This document shows positions 24,148-32,078 of a stretch of DNA of 64,000 bases, piece after piece. The notes beneath the pieces were generated by a model. The model worked only from the letters and a program-made list of their open reading frames with translations, did no database searches and was not told the DNA's origin. Every line of letters begins with the position of its first letter. Position 1 is the first letter of the stretch. The stretch is from Mediannikoviicoccus sp037890055 (GTDB taxonomy: Bacteria > Bacillota > Clostridia > Tissierellales > Peptoniphilaceae): assembly GCA_037890055.1 (NCBI GenBank), contig JBBKBD010000006.1. One strand, written 5' to 3'. The translations under genes were made by a program, and so were the position numbers.

Positions 24148-26364
24148 TTAGGAGACAGAAAATTCACCACAGCTTCTAATACTCTGTAACGATTTTTTTC
24201 TCCAATCATCTTTATTTCTATAATCTCTTTCTATTTCTTTCCATTTCTCATAGTATTTATCATAGTCCTCAAATACTTGAAAACTATCGTTGTATTTTAA
24301 AATCAAATTGTAAAGCTCTTCAAAGGAAACTTTAAGTTCAACAAAGTTAGAATTTCTTATTTTATTTATAAGATTTTCCAGGCGACCACTTCTAATTTTT
24401 TCCTCTATCTTAGAAAGGTCTTTGTATTCCACTTCCTCCTTCGAACTTCCAAATAGATATATGAAGTCACCATTAAGCTCTTCAAGTTCTAAATTTATTC
24501 CAGTTCTACTTCCCATTACAAGGGAGCCGTTTATCATATAATTTAAAACTTTTTTCGCCACAACTTCAAGTCCTGGAGTTGCAATTTGTTCAACCACATC
24601 ACAGCCCTTTGAAAGATTTAGTATCTTATTCCTATTTAAATCTTCCACAAAGATAATTTTTAGCTTATCCTTTATGGACAGGTCGCTATTCACAATGTCC
24701 TTCAATATATTTATATATTTTATCACATGTTTTGATTGAAGATATTTTGGCGATGATAGCCCACCAATAAAGTAGGTCATGTCCGGCATATCTAAGCTAG
24801 AGTTTTCAATAAGTTCAAAATACTTTTCAGTTAGGTATAAACAGGTCAAAAACTGTCTTCTCTTCTCTTGAAAAGTCCCAAAGTTCATAATGTACATGGA
24901 CTTTGGATTTAAAATTATTTTATATTCTTCAAAAATATCTATCTTTATGTCTAACTTGTTTTCATATTTTATCTTTTCAAATTCATTTTGCTGTTCACCT
25001 TTTAATTGGGCAGGAAGCTTTTTTAATGAAGAAGGATTTTTTGAAACATCTTCTTCCAATACATCACTTAAAAGTTTATACAGTTTTGGATTTGCCTGAC
25101 AAAGCCAAGGTGAAATATTTAGTAGATTTTTTTCTACTTCATACTCCTTTGAAATTCCTCCATTGTTTAAACTGTACTCTCTGCTAAAGCTTTCACTTTG
25201 CATCTTGGACATGGGAACTATTTTTTTCACTGTGTTAAATAGTATTTTATAAAAATTATAGTACTCTGCTTCATGTTCAAAGCCACGATAAATATAGTCA
25301 AGATATTCTAAGATGTCTGGACAAACTTCTTTTATCAAGCTCCTAGACCAAATCTTTTTATTCGTCTCAATGGACTCAAAGGTTCTAAATTCAAAATTTT
25401 CTTCTATGATTTTTAGTGCTTCCTCTTTGGAAACTCCAAAGTTTTTTGTGTACTCTTTAATGAAGATTGGAATTGTTATTATGGTATGACTTCCATTTAA
25501 AAGCACTTTAAAATTACTTTTAAATTCATTTTCATCAAAATTCTTAAAGTCATTTATAATATCCCTAACTCCAGAACTGGCTAAAAAGTATTCCTGTCCA
25601 AGTCTTATCTTCTTGCCCAGTGGATTAACATCTTCCATGTATAAAAATCTTGAAAGAGAATTTGTAAAGAGATAATTTTCAATATCCCTAAGGCCCTCTC
25701 CCTCAATTATTTTCATGGGGTATGTTAGCCTCTCCACATTGGATTCAAATAGCCTAAGGGTGTTTGTGTTCTCCAAGTCACCTGTCAAAATAGGTATATC
25801 ATAGGCAGTGGATTTAATGTCCTTGTCATATATCTTTATGTCTTCGCTATTTCTTTTTAATTCCCATGGAAAGTATTCCAAGGTCCAGTTGTTTACCATT
25901 TCAACTTGGTTATGATTTACTATTTCCTGTTTGAACCTTCCACTTTCATATCTTAATCCATAGGCCTTGACTTTGCTTTTAGAGTTTTCTTCAAGCATAA
26001 AGTATGAAAGGTCACCTAGCTCTCCTTCACCAAGAACTGGAAACACTTCACAATTTAATATTTCATCTAAGTCGTATCCTAATATCTGAAGTGCTTGTCG
26101 TGCCACTTCATTAAGGCCAAGATGATTTAAGTTCTTTTTTAAAAAGTTGCTGGTATTATATTCAAAGGAGAAGATATAAATCTGCTTTCTTGAAAAAGGC
26201 TTATCCTTAGAACGCCTCCAAGAATAAGCCATCATATCTCTAATTGATTTTACCAATGCGTTGTACACATCTTTTTTATTTACTTCGTAGTCCGCCAAGG
26301 CATTTCTTATATAAAGTTCTTCTTCAATCTTTTGTGCTAACTCTTGCTTATCAATTTTAATCAT
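24148..26364 (-). CDS. Glycogen phosphorylase homologue lacking catalytic residues (probable pseudoenzyme)
   Basis: 738 residues, recognisably GT35 phosphorylase: IYIFSFEY for the usual VYYLSLEF, YGLRYESGRFKQEIV, RLGQEYFLASSGVRDII, and a C-terminal MINGSLVMGSRTGINLEL in place of the PLP-site block. An ungapped match of that block puts N608 at the PLP lysine (rabbit Lys680), with K604-K605 replacing Thr676-Gly677; Glu672 remains as E600. In the phosphate-site motif, G496-T497 replace Lys568-Arg569, Q499 replaces His571 and R502 replaces Lys574. The glycine loop LGNGGLG reads LGEGELG. The frame is fully open and tightly placed (8-base overlap with glgA, 17-base gap to pulA), so it is a maintained gene, not a decayed one. 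It cannot bind PLP normally. A regulatory, scaffolding or glycogen-binding role is inference. Confidence 0.85.
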   Translation of the reverse strand: MIKIDKQELAQKIEEELYIRNALADYEVNKKDVYNALVKSIRDMMAYSWRRSKDKPFSRKQIYIFSFEYNTSNFLKKNLNHLGLNEVARQALQILGYDLDEILNCEVFPVLGEGELGDLSYFMLEENSKSKVKAYGLRYESGRFKQEIVNHNQVEMVNNWTLEYFPWELKRNSEDIKIYDKDIKSTAYDIPILTGDLENTNTLRLFESNVERLTYPMKIIEGEGLRDIENYLFTNSLSRFLYMEDVNPLGKKIRLGQEYFLASSGVRDIINDFKNFDENEFKSNFKVLLNGSHTIITIPIFIKEYTKNFGVSKEEALKIIEENFEFRTFESIETNKKIWSRSLIKEVCPDILEYLDYIYRGFEHEAEYYNFYKILFNTVKKIVPMSKMQSESFSREYSLNNGGISKEYEVEKNLLNISPWLCQANPKLYKLLSDVLEEDVSKNPSSLKKLPAQLKGEQQNEFEKIKYENKLDIKIDIFEEYKIILNPKSMYIMNFGTFQEKRRQFLTCLYLTEKYFELIENSSLDMPDMTYFIGGLSSPKYLQSKHVIKYINILKDIVNSDLSIKDKLKIIFVEDLNRNKILNLSKGCDVVEQIATPGLEVVAKKVLNYMINGSLVMGSRTGINLELEELNGDFIYLFGSSKEEVEYKDLSKIEEKIRSGRLENLINKIRNSNFVELKVSFEELYNLILKYNDSFQVFEDYDKYYEKWKEIERDYRNKDDWRKKSLQSIRSCGEFSVS

Positions 26365-27796
26365 ATATTCCCGAAGTCCTCTTATATAATTTTAAATATT
26401 CATTGGCAGAGCTTTCCCAGTCATTCTTTTGAAGCATGGCAGATTTTTGAAGTTTATGAAAAGCTTCCTTGTCATAGTAGGTTGCAATGGCATTTTTAAT
26501 TGTGAACAGCAGTTCATGGGCATTTATATTCGCAAATGAAAAACCTGTTCCCTCTCCAGTAAATTTATTATATGGAATGACAGTGTCTTTAAGCCCGCCG
26601 GTCTCCCTAACGATTGGAAGGTTTCCATATCTCATTGCCATAAGCTGCGATATTCCACATGGTTCTGCCCGTGAAGGCATAAGTAGGAAGTCGCCCCCTG
26701 CATATAGAAGATGAGACTCGTCATTTGAATAATAAATTCTTGCGGCAAACTTGTCTGGATATTTATTTTGGAAGTATTTAAGTGACTCTTCGTAGTTGTA
26801 ACTTCCAGTTCCAAGAACCACCACCTGTATGTCTTCAAAGTAAAGTAGTTCATCCATAATGAAAAGCAAAATGTCTAAGCCCTTCATATCCACAAGTCTA
26901 GACACCATAACAAACATAGGTATGTTCGGATTTTGTGGTAAGTTATACATCTTTTGAACTTCAAGTTTATTTAATGGCTTTTCATCGATGCTATCTATGT
27001 CATAATTTTTCAGAAGATTTTTATCCGTTAATGGATTCCATGTGTTATAGTCCAGTCCATTTACAATCCCATATAGCTTGTAGGAATATTTTCTTATTAT
27101 GCCGTCCAGTCCCTCTCCAAAGTAAGCATGTTGTATTTCATTGGAGTAGGTATTTGAAACCGTTGTAAGGATGTCTGAAAAAACTATTCCACCCTTCATA
27201 AAGTTTACACAGTCGTAGTACTTTAGGGCTTCGTCATTGAAGTACTCTGGAGATAGTCCTGCAAAGCCAAGTATGTTTGAATTGAAAACCCCTTGGTATT
27301 TTAGATTGTGAATTGTAAACATGGTCTTAATGGATTTATAATAGTCGTCTCCCCTGGCAAAGTCCTTTACATAAACATTCACCATGGCAGTATGCCAGTC
27401 ATTGGTGTGAATGACATCTGGTTTAAAGTTTATTACCTTTGGAAGTATGGTTACAGCCTTTGAGAAGAATAAAAATCTCTCTCCGTCATCAAGTTCTCCA
27501 TAAACATTTTGCCTTTTAAAATAAAATTCATTGTCTAAAAAGTAAAATGTTACACCATCATGCACAAGCTTCATTATGCCCACATAGTCATGTCGCATTC
27601 CAATGTCCACATAATAATAGCCCACATATTCCATTTTTTCTCTATATTCATTTGGTATTTGACCATATAGAGGAAGCACCACACGAATGTCCTCTCCCAT
27701 GGCTTTAAGCTCTAAAGGCAGTGAGCCTGCAACATCAGCAAGCCCTCCAGTCTTAATAAATGGATAACTTTCAGAGCTACAATAAAGTATATTCAT
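26357..27796 (-). CDS. glgA: Glycogen synthase
   Basis: Transfers glucose from ADP-glucose to the growing alpha-1,4-glucan chain (GT5). 479 residues with the N-terminal ADP-glucose motif KTGGLADVAG (from 15), the mid-protein TIHNLKYQG and NDWHTA motifs and the C-terminal PSRAEPCGISQLMAMRYG block holding the catalytic Glu. I start at the ATG at 27796, which follows the glgD stop by one base with GGAG upstream. An upstream in-frame start at 27811 would lie inside glgD. Its end overlaps the phosphorylase homologue by 8 bases. Confidence 0.96.
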   Translation of the reverse strand: MNILYCSSESYPFIKTGGLADVAGSLPLELKAMGEDIRVVLPLYGQIPNEYREKMEYVGYYYVDIGMRHDYVGIMKLVHDGVTFYFLDNEFYFKRQNVYGELDDGERFLFFSKAVTILPKVINFKPDVIHTNDWHTAMVNVYVKDFARGDDYYKSIKTMFTIHNLKYQGVFNSNILGFAGLSPEYFNDEALKYYDCVNFMKGGIVFSDILTTVSNTYSNEIQHAYFGEGLDGIIRKYSYKLYGIVNGLDYNTWNPLTDKNLLKNYDIDSIDEKPLNKLEVQKMYNLPQNPNIPMFVMVSRLVDMKGLDILLFIMDELLYFEDIQVVVLGTGSYNYEESLKYFQNKYPDKFAARIYYSNDESHLLYAGGDFLLMPSRAEPCGISQLMAMRYGNLPIVRETGGLKDTVIPYNKFTGEGTGFSFANINAHELLFTIKNAIATYYDKEAFHKLQKSAMLQKNDWESSANEYLKLYKRTSGIYD

Positions 27797-27797
27797 C

Positions 27798-28916
27798 TTA
27801 TTTCTCCACAACTAAATATTTCTCAACTACATAAGGTGCAGTTCTAGATCCGGCAATAGACACTTCACTTTTAATATTTGCACCTTTGTCTGTAATGGTG
27901 TTTACCACCACCGCATCCTTTTCGATAACTGTGTTTTGGAAAAGGATGGAGTTTTTTATAACTGCTCCCGATTTTATTTCCACACCCCTAAATATAATGG
28001 AGTTTTCAACATAACCGTCAATTTTACAACCATTTGCAATTAGTGAGTTATTTATCTTTGCATTTTCTCCATAGGATGTTGATGGTTCGTCCTTTGACTT
28101 TGTAAGCACGACTCCATTGTCATAGAAGAGTCTATTATAAAAATCTTGATTTAAAAGTTTCATATTTACATCGTAAAATGATTTTAAGTCTCTAATTAAT
28201 TCCACACTTGAATCCTGTTTGTAAATTCCTATTTTAAGTTCATCCATATTATTTGAAATGGCTTCAAGAAGTGTTTTTGCGTCAGAATTTTCCACTGCCT
28301 TTTTAACAAGATTTATAAAGACTTCTTTTTTTACAAAGCCCTCTCGAATAAGCATTGGAAAAGACTCTTCAGTACCAAGATTGGTTCCTATCTTTATTAG
28401 ATTTTCATCTTCACTAAAGATAAGTTTCTTCTCGCCGATGTACTTTCCTAAACTGTCCTCTTGTTCCACATAGAATAAAAGCACATCCAGGTCCTCTTTA
28501 ACCATTCTGTCGTAGGCCTTTGTTAAATCTTCCTTGTCAATGGCCATAGGGTCAACAAGGTAAAGATACTTTTCCTTTGAATCCTCATAGTACTTTAGCG
28601 TTTCAAAAAACATTCCCATTTCAGTGTTTTCATTTGCAACGGAACTCTTTATCTCTGGAAATATTATTAAACCATTTCTTCTTCTATTAAGCTCCCAAGA
28701 CTTTCCATTGCCAATATGGTCTAAAGTCGATCTCAAGTTTCTACCACCATATAGAAGTACATTGGACAAGTCGTTGTTCGCAAGGTTGGAAAGGGTAAAG
28801 TCGATCAATCTATATCTGCCTGCAAATGGAAGCATATACGCAGGTCTTGTCTTGCAAAGAGAACTAAATTTGTCTGTGGATTTTCCTCCAATTATTATAC
28901 CAATACAGTCTTGCAT
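27798..28916 (-). CDS. glgD: GlgD, glucose-1-phosphate adenylyltransferase paralogue
   Basis: A non-catalytic or weakly catalytic partner of GlgC, found in Bacillota, that forms GlgC/GlgD heterotetramers. 372 residues: an N-terminal nucleotidyltransferase fold whose signature is degenerate (IIGGKSTDKF instead of GGGxGxRL) although PFAGRYRLIDFTLSN is kept, and a C-terminal left-handed beta-helix (about 285-365) of I/V-rich hexapeptides. It starts 9 bases after glgC with AGGAGG. Its best-known role is allosteric stimulation of GlgC. Confidence 0.94.
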   Translation of the reverse strand: MQDCIGIIIGGKSTDKFSSLCKTRPAYMLPFAGRYRLIDFTLSNLANNDLSNVLLYGGRNLRSTLDHIGNGKSWELNRRRNGLIIFPEIKSSVANENTEMGMFFETLKYYEDSKEKYLYLVDPMAIDKEDLTKAYDRMVKEDLDVLLFYVEQEDSLGKYIGEKKLIFSEDENLIKIGTNLGTEESFPMLIREGFVKKEVFINLVKKAVENSDAKTLLEAISNNMDELKIGIYKQDSSVELIRDLKSFYDVNMKLLNQDFYNRLFYDNGVVLTKSKDEPSTSYGENAKINNSLIANGCKIDGYVENSIIFRGVEIKSGAVIKNSILFQNTVIEKDAVVVNTITDKGANIKSEVSIAGSRTAPYVVEKYLVVEK

Positions 28917-28925
28917 ATGCCCCTC

Positions 28926-30065
28926 CTATTCTTCAGCAATTCCATCGCCAGACACTAGATACACCTTGCCATCTTCAGGGCTACCAATTACCTTCCCCTC
29001 TTCAATAATCAAGTCTCCTGTAATAACAGAGTTATATACCTTTGCGTCCTTCTTTATTTTTACGTTTGATAATACCACACAGTTTTCAACTTCAGCTCCC
29101 TCTTCCACAGTCACCTTTGAAAACAGAACTGAGTTTGAAACCTTTCCTGAAATCACACAGGCTTCGTTAACAAGGGACTTCTTCACCTTGCCAGTAGATG
29201 AAACATAATGTGGTGGAAGGTCCTTTGACTTTGTAAAGATTCTAAAGCTATTGTCGTATAGATTCAATTTTTCGTCATCTTCAAGTAGGTCTAGGTTTGC
29301 TTCCCAATAGGACCTTACTGTTCCAACGTCCTTCCAATATCCATCAAATTTATATGCATAAACCGGTTTGCCGTCGCTTATAATGCTTGGAATAATATTT
29401 TTCCCAAAGTCATGGGATGTGTTTGGATCTTTATTGTCCTTTTCCAAATAGTGTTTTAAGATTGGCCAATCAAACATGTATATTCCCATGGATGCCAAAT
29501 TACTCTTTGGATGTTCTGGCTTTTCTTCGAACTCTACGATTCGTCCTTCGTCATCCGTATTTAAAATTCCAAAGCGTGGAGCCTCTTCCCAAGGCACTTC
29601 ACGAACTGCAACTGTAAGTGCAGCACCATTTTCTCTGTGGCATTTTAAAAGTTCATTGTAATCCATTTTATAAATGTGATCTGCAGAAAGTATTAATACA
29701 TATTCTGGAGATAGATGTTCCAAATAATTTATATTTTCATAAATAGCATTGGCAGTTCCCTCGTACCACTTACCACCTTCTTCTGTGTAGAAGGGTTGAA
29801 GTATTCTAAGTCCACCATTATTTCTGTCTAAGTCCCATGGAGCACCATTTCCCAAGTGTGCGTTTAGTGAAAAGGGCTTGTACTGAGTTAATACACCTAT
29901 ATCTCTTATGTCCGAATTGGTTGCGTTGCTCAAAGCAAAGTCAATAATCCTATATTTTCCTCCAAAAGGTACGGCAGGCTTGGCAATGTTTTTTGTTAAG
30001 TCTTTAAGTCTTGAGCCTTGTCCCCCTGCCAGGAGCATGGCCACAACTCTTTTCTTCGCCCTCAT
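28926..30065 (-). CDS. glgC: Glucose-1-phosphate adenylyltransferase
   Basis: Makes ADP-glucose from ATP and glucose 1-phosphate, the committed step of glycogen synthesis. 379 residues: LLAGGQGSRLKDLTKNIAKPAVPFGGKYRIIDFALSN is the intact catalytic signature near the N terminus. It is followed by the ILSADHIYKMDY metal site, EFEEKP, and a C-terminal beta-helix. It starts 9 bases after glgB behind AGGAGG. The usual allosteric control by glycolytic intermediates is expected but not readable from sequence. Confidence 0.97.
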   Translation of the reverse strand: MRAKKRVVAMLLAGGQGSRLKDLTKNIAKPAVPFGGKYRIIDFALSNATNSDIRDIGVLTQYKPFSLNAHLGNGAPWDLDRNNGGLRILQPFYTEEGGKWYEGTANAIYENINYLEHLSPEYVLILSADHIYKMDYNELLKCHRENGAALTVAVREVPWEEAPRFGILNTDDEGRIVEFEEKPEHPKSNLASMGIYMFDWPILKHYLEKDNKDPNTSHDFGKNIIPSIISDGKPVYAYKFDGYWKDVGTVRSYWEANLDLLEDDEKLNLYDNSFRIFTKSKDLPPHYVSSTGKVKKSLVNEACVISGKVSNSVLFSKVTVEEGAEVENCVVLSNVKIKKDAKVYNSVITGDLIIEEGKVIGSPEDGKVYLVSGDGIAEE

Positions 30066-30074
30066 ATCTCCCTC

Positions 30075-31952
30075 CTATTTTTTCTTTATAAACACCGCAG
30101 ATAACGGTTCTAAGTCTATTCTAAAAGAGTTTTCTCTTCCTTGAAAACCTTCCTTATTCGTCTTTATACTCTTGTTTCTACTTAAATGACCACCATATTT
30201 TTCCATGGCACTGTTAAAGATGACTTTGTAACTTCCCTCTTCATTTACTCCAATTGGATAGTTTTCTCTTTTAACTCCTGTGAAGTTAAATGCGCAGATT
30301 ATTTTCTCTCCGTCCTTTGCAATTCTTTCAAAAATGAATATGGATTCATCTCTATTATTAACTTCAATCCACTCAAAGCCATCATAGGAGTCGTCCACTT
30401 CCCAAAGGGCCTTTTCTTTTCTGTACACTTCATTTAGTTCTTTAAAAAACTTTTGATATTTTCTGTGGGAATCATAGTCTAAAACGGACCATGTTAAGCT
30501 AGACCACTCATTCCATTCGTCAAATTGGGCAATTTCATTTCCCATGAAGTTTAATTTCTTGCCAGGATGTCCAAACATAAACATCATAAGTAGTTTAAGT
30601 GCAGAAAATTTATCATCGTAATTTCCAGGCATCTTGTTTATCATTGAACCCTTCATATGAACAACTTCATCGTGGCTAAATGGAAGTATAAAATTTTCGT
30701 TAAAGGCATACACCAAACTAAATGTAATTAGGTCGTGGTGGTCCTTTCTAAATAGCGGATCCATTTTTGCATATTTTAATGTGTCATTCATCCAGCCCAT
30801 GTTCCACTTGAATTCAAATCCAAGTCCACCGTCGGAAACGCTCTTTGTTACATTAGGCCATGGTGACGAGTCCTCTGCAACCATGATTACTTCTGGATAA
30901 AACTTTCTAATGGTTTCATTTAATTCCTTTAAGAAGTTTACTCCATTCCAGTCCACATTATTGCTATTTGGATTTCCCACCTCATGGTCTATTCTATAGT
31001 GAATGATGTATGCCACCGCGTCCACTCTTATTCCGTCAATGTGGTAGTAGTTCATCCAATAGAGCGCAGAAGAGATTAAAAAGTTTTTAACTTCGTTTCT
31101 ACCTAAGTCGAAGTTCACAGTGCCCCAGTGTTCATTTTGTGAAAGGGAACCATGTTCCGATTCATAGGTTGGTGTTCCGTCAAACTCTCTTAGTGCAAAG
31201 TCGTCGGGACAGAAATGTCCTGGAACCCAGTCCAGTATAACGCCGATATTTTTTTGATGAAATTTGTCCACCATGTACATGAAGTCATGTGGCGTTCCAA
31301 ATCGTGATGTTGGTGCGAAGTATCCAGAAATTTGGTATCCCCATGAGCCGTCATATGGATGTTCCATTACGGGCATAAGCTCCACATGGGTAAAGCCCAT
31401 TTCCTTTACATAGTCCACTAGTTCATCTGCCATTTCACTATATGAGTAGAAGTCGCCATTGTCCTTTTTCTTCCAGGAACCAAGGTTCAGTTCATATATG
31501 GATATGGGTGAGTCGGTACCGTTTTTATCTTTTCTCTTAGTCATCCATCTCTTGTCATTCCATTTATAGCCATCAAGGTCATAGACCTTTGATGCAGTGT
31601 TAGGTCTGTTTTCTGCGTGGAATGCAAATGGATCTGATTTTAATTTCACTTGGTCATTTGGGCCGACTATTCTATACTTGTAGCTGTCATAAATATTTAT
31701 TCCCTCCACAGTAATGGTCCAAAGTCCCGTTTGACCAATCCTCTCTAATGGAAGATTGAGTTCGTCCCAGTAGTTAAAGTCTCCACATAGGTTAACGAAC
31801 TTCGCCCTAGGAGCCCAAACAACAAATCGAACATATTCTTTTCCATCTATACTTACTTTGTGGGAGCCTAAGAAATCATAGGCCTTGTAATTTTTACCTT
31901 CATTATAAAGGTATGCGTCTTTTTCTAAATTGTCCTGATAAAAAAATTTCAT
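30075..31952 (-). CDS. glgB: 1,4-alpha-glucan branching enzyme
   Basis: Adds alpha-1,6 branches to glycogen (GH13 subfamily 9). 625 residues: an N-terminal CBM48 (about 20-120), then the barrel with ILDWVPGHF (region I), GIRVDAVA (II, nucleophile Asp), MVAEDSS (III, acid Glu) and LPFSHDE (IV), and a C-terminal beta domain. I start at the ATG at 31952, with AGGTG 6 bases upstream; a GTG at 31961 is less likely. It is the first gene of the glycogen operon, behind a TATAAT box with a palindrome in the promoter spacer. Confidence 0.96.
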   Translation of the reverse strand: MKFFYQDNLEKDAYLYNEGKNYKAYDFLGSHKVSIDGKEYVRFVVWAPRAKFVNLCGDFNYWDELNLPLERIGQTGLWTITVEGINIYDSYKYRIVGPNDQVKLKSDPFAFHAENRPNTASKVYDLDGYKWNDKRWMTKRKDKNGTDSPISIYELNLGSWKKKDNGDFYSYSEMADELVDYVKEMGFTHVELMPVMEHPYDGSWGYQISGYFAPTSRFGTPHDFMYMVDKFHQKNIGVILDWVPGHFCPDDFALREFDGTPTYESEHGSLSQNEHWGTVNFDLGRNEVKNFLISSALYWMNYYHIDGIRVDAVAYIIHYRIDHEVGNPNSNNVDWNGVNFLKELNETIRKFYPEVIMVAEDSSPWPNVTKSVSDGGLGFEFKWNMGWMNDTLKYAKMDPLFRKDHHDLITFSLVYAFNENFILPFSHDEVVHMKGSMINKMPGNYDDKFSALKLLMMFMFGHPGKKLNFMGNEIAQFDEWNEWSSLTWSVLDYDSHRKYQKFFKELNEVYRKEKALWEVDDSYDGFEWIEVNNRDESIFIFERIAKDGEKIICAFNFTGVKRENYPIGVNEEGSYKVIFNSAMEKYGGHLSRNKSIKTNKEGFQGRENSFRIDLEPLSAVFIKKK

Positions 31953-31982
31953 ATGAATCACCTATTTAATACACTTTATACT

Positions 31983-32007
31983 ATTATACCCTTAATTCAC
32001 GAATTAA
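31983..32007 (-). promoter_or_regulatory. glg operon promoter with candidate operator
   Basis: Minus-strand TATAAT (31983-31988). The spacer upstream holds an inverted repeat TTAATTC-AC-GAATTAA (31992-32007) with perfect 7-base arms. The -35 is poor. A palindrome inside the spacer is a typical repressor or activator site. Confidence 0.55.
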
Positions 32008-32043
32008 AGTATTAAATCCATAATAACAAAGTTAAAAATTTTT

Positions 32044-32075
32044 AAAAAAGGAGCTTAAGTATCTCAAGCCCCTTT
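32044..32075 (-). terminator. Terminator after the metallo-beta-lactamase RNase gene
   Basis: Hairpin AAAGGGGCTTGAG/CTTAAGCTCCTTT (G-U pairs allowed) with a 3-base loop, then a T run on the minus strand, 4 bases after the stop. Confidence 0.88.
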
Positions 32076-32078
32076 AAT

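Noticed and set aside
24148..26364. Phosphorylase homologue as an ordinary decaying pseudogene
   Set aside because: The 738-codon frame has no stop or frameshift, overlaps glgA and keeps structural motifs while losing only functional residues. That fits a retained non-catalytic protein better than decay.
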